Source of the DNA: Actinomycetota bacterium
GTDB taxonomy: Bacteria; Actinomycetota; Thermoleophilia; Gaiellales; Gaiellaceae
Length of the DNA stretch: 8,850 nucleotides
Direction of reading: 5' to 3'
NCBI GenBank assembly: GCA_019234175.1
Contig: JAFALP010000293.1
Location: 1-8,850, forward strand
Numbering within the stretch: position 1 is the first letter of the stretch; the number at the start of each line of letters is the position of its first letter. The translations under genes and the position numbers were made by a program. Below the pieces are notes generated by a model. That model was not told the DNA's origin. It did not search any database and saw nothing but the letters and a program-made list of their open reading frames with translations. Positions 5,964 through 8,850 of this stretch are shown piece by piece.

Positions 5964-7283
5964 CTATCCGGCAGGGACGAGCTCCGGCTCGCGAACCAGG
6001 ATCGTCGAAAGAAAGGCGTCCACGACCGACGGCGAGAACTGCGTGCCGCGCGCGTTCCGAACCTCCTTCACCGCCTCCTCGAACGTGAGTGCCCGGCTGT
6101 ACGGCCGATCGGTCGTCATCGCGTCCCACGCGTCGGCGAGCCCGACGATCGACGCCTCCAGCGGGATGGCGGCGCCGGCGAGCCCGTCTGGATAGCCGCC
6201 GCCGTCCCAGCGCTCGTGATGATGGCGGATGAAGGGAAGGGCATCGTGCAGGCGGCCGAGGTGGCTCACGATCTCGGCGCCGTCTTCGGGATGGCGCTTG
6301 ACGAGCTCGAACTCGTCCCTCGTCAGCGGTCCGGGCTTCGTCAGCACGGCATCCGGGACGCGCAACTTGCCGATGTCGTGGAAGAGGCCCGCGAGCTTCA
6401 GCGCACCGAGTCGGTCGCGCGGCAGGCCGAGCGCGTCGCCGATAGCGAGAGCGACGTCACGCACCCGCTGCGAGTGGCCGGCCGTGTACGGGTCCTTTGC
6501 ATCGACGGCGGCGTTGAGCGTCTCGATCGCTTCCAGCGCGCTCCGCTCGAGCAGGCGGTACGACTCGAGCAGGCGGGTGGACCGGTCGCGGAGCTGCACG
6601 GTGCGCCGGCGTAGTGTGCGCGACGCGCGGCGCACGAGCAGGACGAGCGCGAGCCACAAGAGGCCGAACACGGCGGCGACGGTGAACCAGATCATGTGCA
6701 CGCGCGAGGCAATGAGCGACTCGAGCGGCGCGGCGTTCGCATAGATCTCGTAGGCGCCGATCGCGCGCGTGTGCGTCGCGTTCTCGAGCGGTGCGTACAC
6801 CTGGATGAGGTGGGTGAACCCGAGACGCGCCTCGGCGGCGTCCTCGCCGTTTGCGCCGGCCCCGACGATGCCCGCGACCGCGCGGTTCTCGTGGATCGCT
6901 TCGCCGAGCTCATCGTCGAGCGGGAAGCGATGGCCGATCCTCGTCCGTTGCAGCGTGGTGAAGGCGAGGACTCCGTCCGGGCGCCAGACCTTCACGCTGA
7001 CGACGTCCGGCTGGTTCCTCAGGACGCGCGAGATCGTCGCCGACAGCCACCGCGTTGTCACGACCTTGTTGCCGCGCACGACGACCGGGCCCAACACTCC
7101 GTCGACGTACTGCGCGAGCGATTGCTGCTTCAGGTCGACCGCCTCTCCGCGGAGCGTCCGCGCCAGCGCCGAACCGAGGAGCGCGGCACCAGCGACGAGG
7201 ATGACGGCCGAGGCGACGACGAACAGCCGCAGCTGTGTCAGCGACCCCTCCAGCCGCCGATCGCCGCCGTGATGCCGCATCAT
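5964..7283 (-). CDS. Membrane-anchored HD-GYP domain protein, putative c-di-GMP phosphodiesterase
   Basis: A 439-residue sensor-type protein. A membrane segment at about 18-42 and another at about 197-217 enclose an extracytoplasmic region of about 155 residues that looks like a small-ligand sensor but has no motif I can name. A short linker/coiled region (about 218-255) leads to an HD-GYP domain. Its key residues are H270 (AGHSQRV), H302-D303 with K306 (FHDIGK), H331 (RHPEDGAEI), the HHHERWDGGGYPDGLAG segment (354-370) and D384/D387 (LADAWDAM). All the metal-binding and GYP residues are present, so phosphodiesterase activity on c-di-GMP, or a related dinucleotide, is expected. The frame runs back to a GTG at 7325. 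I prefer the ATG at 7283, because a TATCTC -10-like hexamer sits 9 bases upstream and the extra 14 residues look unconserved. It is divergent from rnz. Confidence 0.88.
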   Translation of the reverse strand: MMRHHGGDRRLEGSLTQLRLFVVASAVILVAGAALLGSALARTLRGEAVDLKQQSLAQYVDGVLGPVVVRGNKVVTTRWLSATISRVLRNQPDVVSVKVWRPDGVLAFTTLQRTRIGHRFPLDDELGEAIHENRAVAGIVGAGANGEDAAEARLGFTHLIQVYAPLENATHTRAIGAYEIYANAAPLESLIASRVHMIWFTVAAVFGLLWLALVLLVRRASRTLRRRTVQLRDRSTRLLESYRLLERSALEAIETLNAAVDAKDPYTAGHSQRVRDVALAIGDALGLPRDRLGALKLAGLFHDIGKLRVPDAVLTKPGPLTRDEFELVKRHPEDGAEIVSHLGRLHDALPFIRHHHERWDGGGYPDGLAGAAIPLEASIVGLADAWDAMTTDRPYSRALTFEEAVKEVRNARGTQFSPSVVDAFLSTILVREPELVPAG

Positions 7284-7292
7284 CACTGCTGC

Positions 7293-7298
7293 GAGATA
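7293..7298 (-). promoter_or_regulatory. Possible -10 element of the HD-GYP gene
   Basis: On the minus strand TATCTC lies 9 bases before the ATG at 7283, the same spacing seen for the LysM gene. No convincing -35 is visible. If real, the mRNA would be leaderless and the longer GTG start at 7325 would lie upstream of transcription. Confidence 0.35.
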
Positions 7299-7320
7299 CG
7301 CAACGCGCGCGCGGGCGGAT

Positions 7321-7338
7321 GTCACTCGAACGAGTGAC
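7321..7338. promoter_or_regulatory. 18-bp palindrome in the divergent HD-GYP / rnz promoter region
   Basis: GTCACTCG-AA-CGAGTGAC has two perfect 8-bp arms around a 2-base centre. It lies between the divergent starts at 7283 and 7357 and ends 5 bases before the putative rnz -10 (7344-7349), so it overlaps the region where a -35 would be. This fits an operator for a dimeric regulator. It is not a LexA box: it lacks the CGAAC-N4-GTTCG form. Confidence 0.5.
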
Positions 7339-7343
7339 CCTCA

Positions 7344-7349
7344 TACACT
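7344..7349 (+). promoter_or_regulatory. Possible -10 element of rnz
   Basis: TACACT lies 7 bases before the GTG at 7357, with no Shine-Dalgarno between, suggesting a leaderless or near-leaderless transcript. A convincing -35 is missing; the palindrome occupies its place, so activator dependence is possible. Confidence 0.4.
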
Positions 7350-7356
7350 GCTGCGC

Positions 7357-8547
7357 GTGGACCTGGACGTCGTCTTCCTCGGCACGTCGGCCTCGATGCC
7401 GACCGCGCGTCGCGCGCCGGCCGCGGTCCTCGTCCGCCGCGGCGGCGAGCGGCTGCTGTTCGACTGCGCGGAAGGGACGCAGCGGCAGCTGCAGCGCTCC
7501 GCCGTCGGACTCGCCGAGCTGGAGGAGATCTTCCTCACGCATCTGCACGCCGACCACGTGCTCGGCTTGCCGGGAATGTTGAAGACGTTCGCCCTCCGCG
7601 GACGCGAGGAGGTCGGCCTGACCGTGTACGGCCCGCGCGGCGTCCACGACCTGTTCGCGAAGCTGAAGCCGTTCCTCGGCCGGCTGCCGTACGAGCTGAC
7701 GATCGTCGAGGTCGAAGCGGGCGACACGCTCGAGCGCGGCGAGTACCGCATCGAGCCGTTCGCGGTCGATCACGGGGTCTCGGCCGTCGGATACGCGGTC
7801 GTCGAGGAGCACCGTCCAGGGCGGTTCGACGTCGACGCGGCCGATGCGCTCGGCGTGCCGCCCGGACCGGAGCGCGGGATTCTCCAGGGCGGCGATCCGG
7901 TCACGCTCTCCGACGGAACGGTGGTCACCCCGGACGAAGTGCTCGGGCCAGCACGGCCCGGACGCAAGCTCGCAATCACCGGCGACACGGCGCCGGCGCC
8001 GGCGGTCGTGCAGGCGGCGCATCTCGCCGACCTGCTCGTGCACGAGGCGACCTTCGGCGCCGACGAGAAGGAACGCGCGCGCGAGACGATGCACTCGACA
8101 TCGGCCGACGCCGCCGAGGTGGCGCGGCTCGCCAACGTGAAGCTCCTCGCGTTGACGCACGTCTCGCCGCGCTACTTCGGCCCTGAGCTCGCGCGCGAGG
8201 CGAACGCCGTCTTCCCGCACGTGGTCGTCCCGCGCGACTTCGACACCGTCGAGATCCCGTTCCCCGAGCGCGGTTCCCCGCGCCTCGTGAAGCGCGGCGC
8301 CGCAGCGGGGGAGACCTCGTATCATCCCGTCACGATGGGCGGAATGGTCCAGGTCGCCACGGCCGGAGACGTCACCGAGGCGGAGGAGCTCCAGGAGCTG
8401 CTCCGCAACGCCGGCATCGAGGCGGAGATCGAAGCCGACGGCGCCGAGGACGCGCTGCGCGTGCTCGTACCGGAAGGCTCGCTCGAAGCGGCCGAGGACG
8501 CGATCGAGGCGCTCTCGGAGCCGGACGACCTGATTTCGGAGCCGTAA
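7357..8547 (+). CDS. rnz: Ribonuclease Z with C-terminal DUF2007-like domain
   Basis: A 396-residue protein. Residues 1 to about 310 are a complete RNase Z of the metallo-beta-lactamase fold, which cuts the 3' trailer from tRNA precursors lacking an encoded CCA. Motifs are FLGTSASMPT (7-16), FDCAEGTQRQL (35-45), THLHADHVLGLPG (61-73; H62, H64, D66, H67), H139 (VDHG), D210 (TGDTAP), HEATF (229-233), H246 (MHSTS) and H268 (LTHVSPRY). Bacterial RNase Z is usually about 305-330 residues. Here about 70 more follow in frame. Residues about 330-396 (MVQVATAGDVTEAEELQELLRNAGIEAEIE, then RVLVPEGSLEAAEDAI) resemble small DUF2007 putative signal-transducing proteins. The ATG at 8335 or 8344 could also start that domain alone. 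The tRNA-Arg in this window lacks encoded CCA, so it is a plausible type of substrate. Confidence 0.9.
   Translation: MDLDVVFLGTSASMPTARRAPAAVLVRRGGERLLFDCAEGTQRQLQRSAVGLAELEEIFLTHLHADHVLGLPGMLKTFALRGREEVGLTVYGPRGVHDLFAKLKPFLGRLPYELTIVEVEAGDTLERGEYRIEPFAVDHGVSAVGYAVVEEHRPGRFDVDAADALGVPPGPERGILQGGDPVTLSDGTVVTPDEVLGPARPGRKLAITGDTAPAPAVVQAAHLADLLVHEATFGADEKERARETMHSTSADAAEVARLANVKLLALTHVSPRYFGPELAREANAVFPHVVVPRDFDTVEIPFPERGSPRLVKRGAAAGETSYHPVTMGGMVQVATAGDVTEAEELQELLRNAGIEAEIEADGAEDALRVLVPEGSLEAAEDAIEALSEPDDLISEP
8320..8325 (+). promoter_or_regulatory. Possible internal -10 before the DUF2007-like domain
   Basis: TATCAT, near the TATAAT consensus, lies inside rnz and ends 9 bases before the in-frame ATG at 8335. 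The spacing is the same as between the LysM gene's -10 and its ATG. A leaderless internal transcript would yield a 70-residue DUF2007-like protein. No good -35 is seen. Confidence 0.35.
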
Positions 8548-8687
8548 GGGAGACCGGCGTGCGCTTGCAGGGCAGAGTGCTCCCTGTGCGGCCGGACCCA
8601 GGCATTCGCGCCCGGCACGTCTGAGGCCGGCATCGGCAAGCGCGTCGAAGCGCAGGCAGGGGCGGACAAGCTCTTTCCCGGCCGCCG

Positions 8688-8850
8688 CTAGCCGAGCACG
8701 CGCTCGAGCTCGGCGCGGCCCATCGGCTCGCCGTGCGCCGGGAGCACGAGCTCGACGGGGAGGTCGAGCAGCGGACGGAGCCGGTTCGCCACGTCGTCGC
8801 GGGTCACGTGCTTGCGGCCGCCGAGGTGGACGTCCAGCCCCTCGCCGAAG
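8688..8850 (-). CDS. C-terminus of a metallo-beta-lactamase-fold hydrolase (partial)
   Basis: The last 53 residues of a minus-strand protein whose start lies beyond the right edge; the TAG stop is at 8688-8690. The visible part reads GEGLDVHLGGRKHVTRDDVA, followed by a helix (NRLRPLLDLP), then VELVLPAHGEPMGRAELERVL. The LPAHGEP segment, with its late conserved histidine followed by a terminal helix, is the usual end of metallo-beta-lactamase-fold hydrolases such as glyoxalase-II-like and uncharacterized MBL proteins. The zinc-binding HxHxDH motif would be upstream, outside the window. The substrate cannot be deduced. It converges on rnz across about 140 bases in which I see no gene. Confidence 0.72.
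   Translation of the reverse strand, partial: FGEGLDVHLGGRKHVTRDDVANRLRPLLDLPVELVLPAHGEPMGRAELERVLG

Noticed and set aside
6910..8325. Long minus-strand open frame opposite rnz
   Set aside because: It is a compositional shadow; the plus strand carries every RNase Z motif.
8570..8588. CAGGG/CCCTG inverted repeat as a terminator between rnz and the MBL gene
   Set aside because: It has a 5-bp stem, a 9-base loop and no T tract on either strand; too weak to call in GC-rich DNA.
8548..8691. In-frame 47-codon open stretch directly after the rnz TAA, with four cysteines (CACRAECSLC) and ending at a TAG
   Set aside because: It has no ATG, GTG or TTG start in frame and would need stop-codon readthrough. 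The cysteine cluster is suggestive of a metal site, but nothing else supports translation.

Overview
This window comes from a very GC-rich bacterium. Gene content, alanine/arginine-rich proteins, frequent GTG starts and start codons placed just after a -10-like hexamer suggest a deep-branching actinobacterium, possibly of class Thermoleophilia. That placement is inferred from style and gene families, not from a marker gene.

Layout: (1) 1-214 holds the decayed 3' part of an ApbE-type flavin transferase gene, with a large internal deletion and a frame change. (2) A complete tRNA-Arg(CCG) lies on the minus strand at 220-292. (3) 322-2338 is a two-gene overlapping unit: an enolase-superfamily racemase/epimerase followed by a DUF1611 protein. 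The pair matches the DgcA/DgcN module described for D-glutamate catabolism through N-acetyl-D-glutamate. (4) 2443-5217 carries two tandem paralogous secreted TIM-barrel glycoside hydrolase-like proteins behind a 104-base leader and a strong ribosome binding site. (5) 5214-5497 is a compact SOS-type unit: a consensus -35/-10 promoter, two perfect LexA-box palindromes, and a small membrane-anchored LysM protein whose ATG lies inside the second box. Its architecture is that of the YneA/DivS/ChiZ SOS division inhibitors. (6) On the minus strand, an HD-GYP c-di-GMP phosphodiesterase-like membrane sensor (about 7283 to 5964) is followed after 10 bases by a SnoaL/NTF2-like protein (5953-5498), which ends back-to-back with the LysM gene. 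(7) Divergent from the HD-GYP gene, across an 18-bp palindrome, ribonuclease Z (7357-8547) carries an in-frame C-terminal DUF2007-like domain. (8) The right edge holds the C-terminus of a minus-strand metallo-beta-lactamase-fold protein.

Most of the genes are independent units rather than one pathway. The strongest functional units are the DgcA/DgcN pair, the hydrolase pair and the LexA-controlled LysM gene. No phage, transposon, CRISPR or integrase gene is visible. The most distinctive signal is the double LexA operator with a probably leaderless start codon inside it. The second is the RNase Z/DUF2007 fusion, whose appended domain has its own possible promoter and start.
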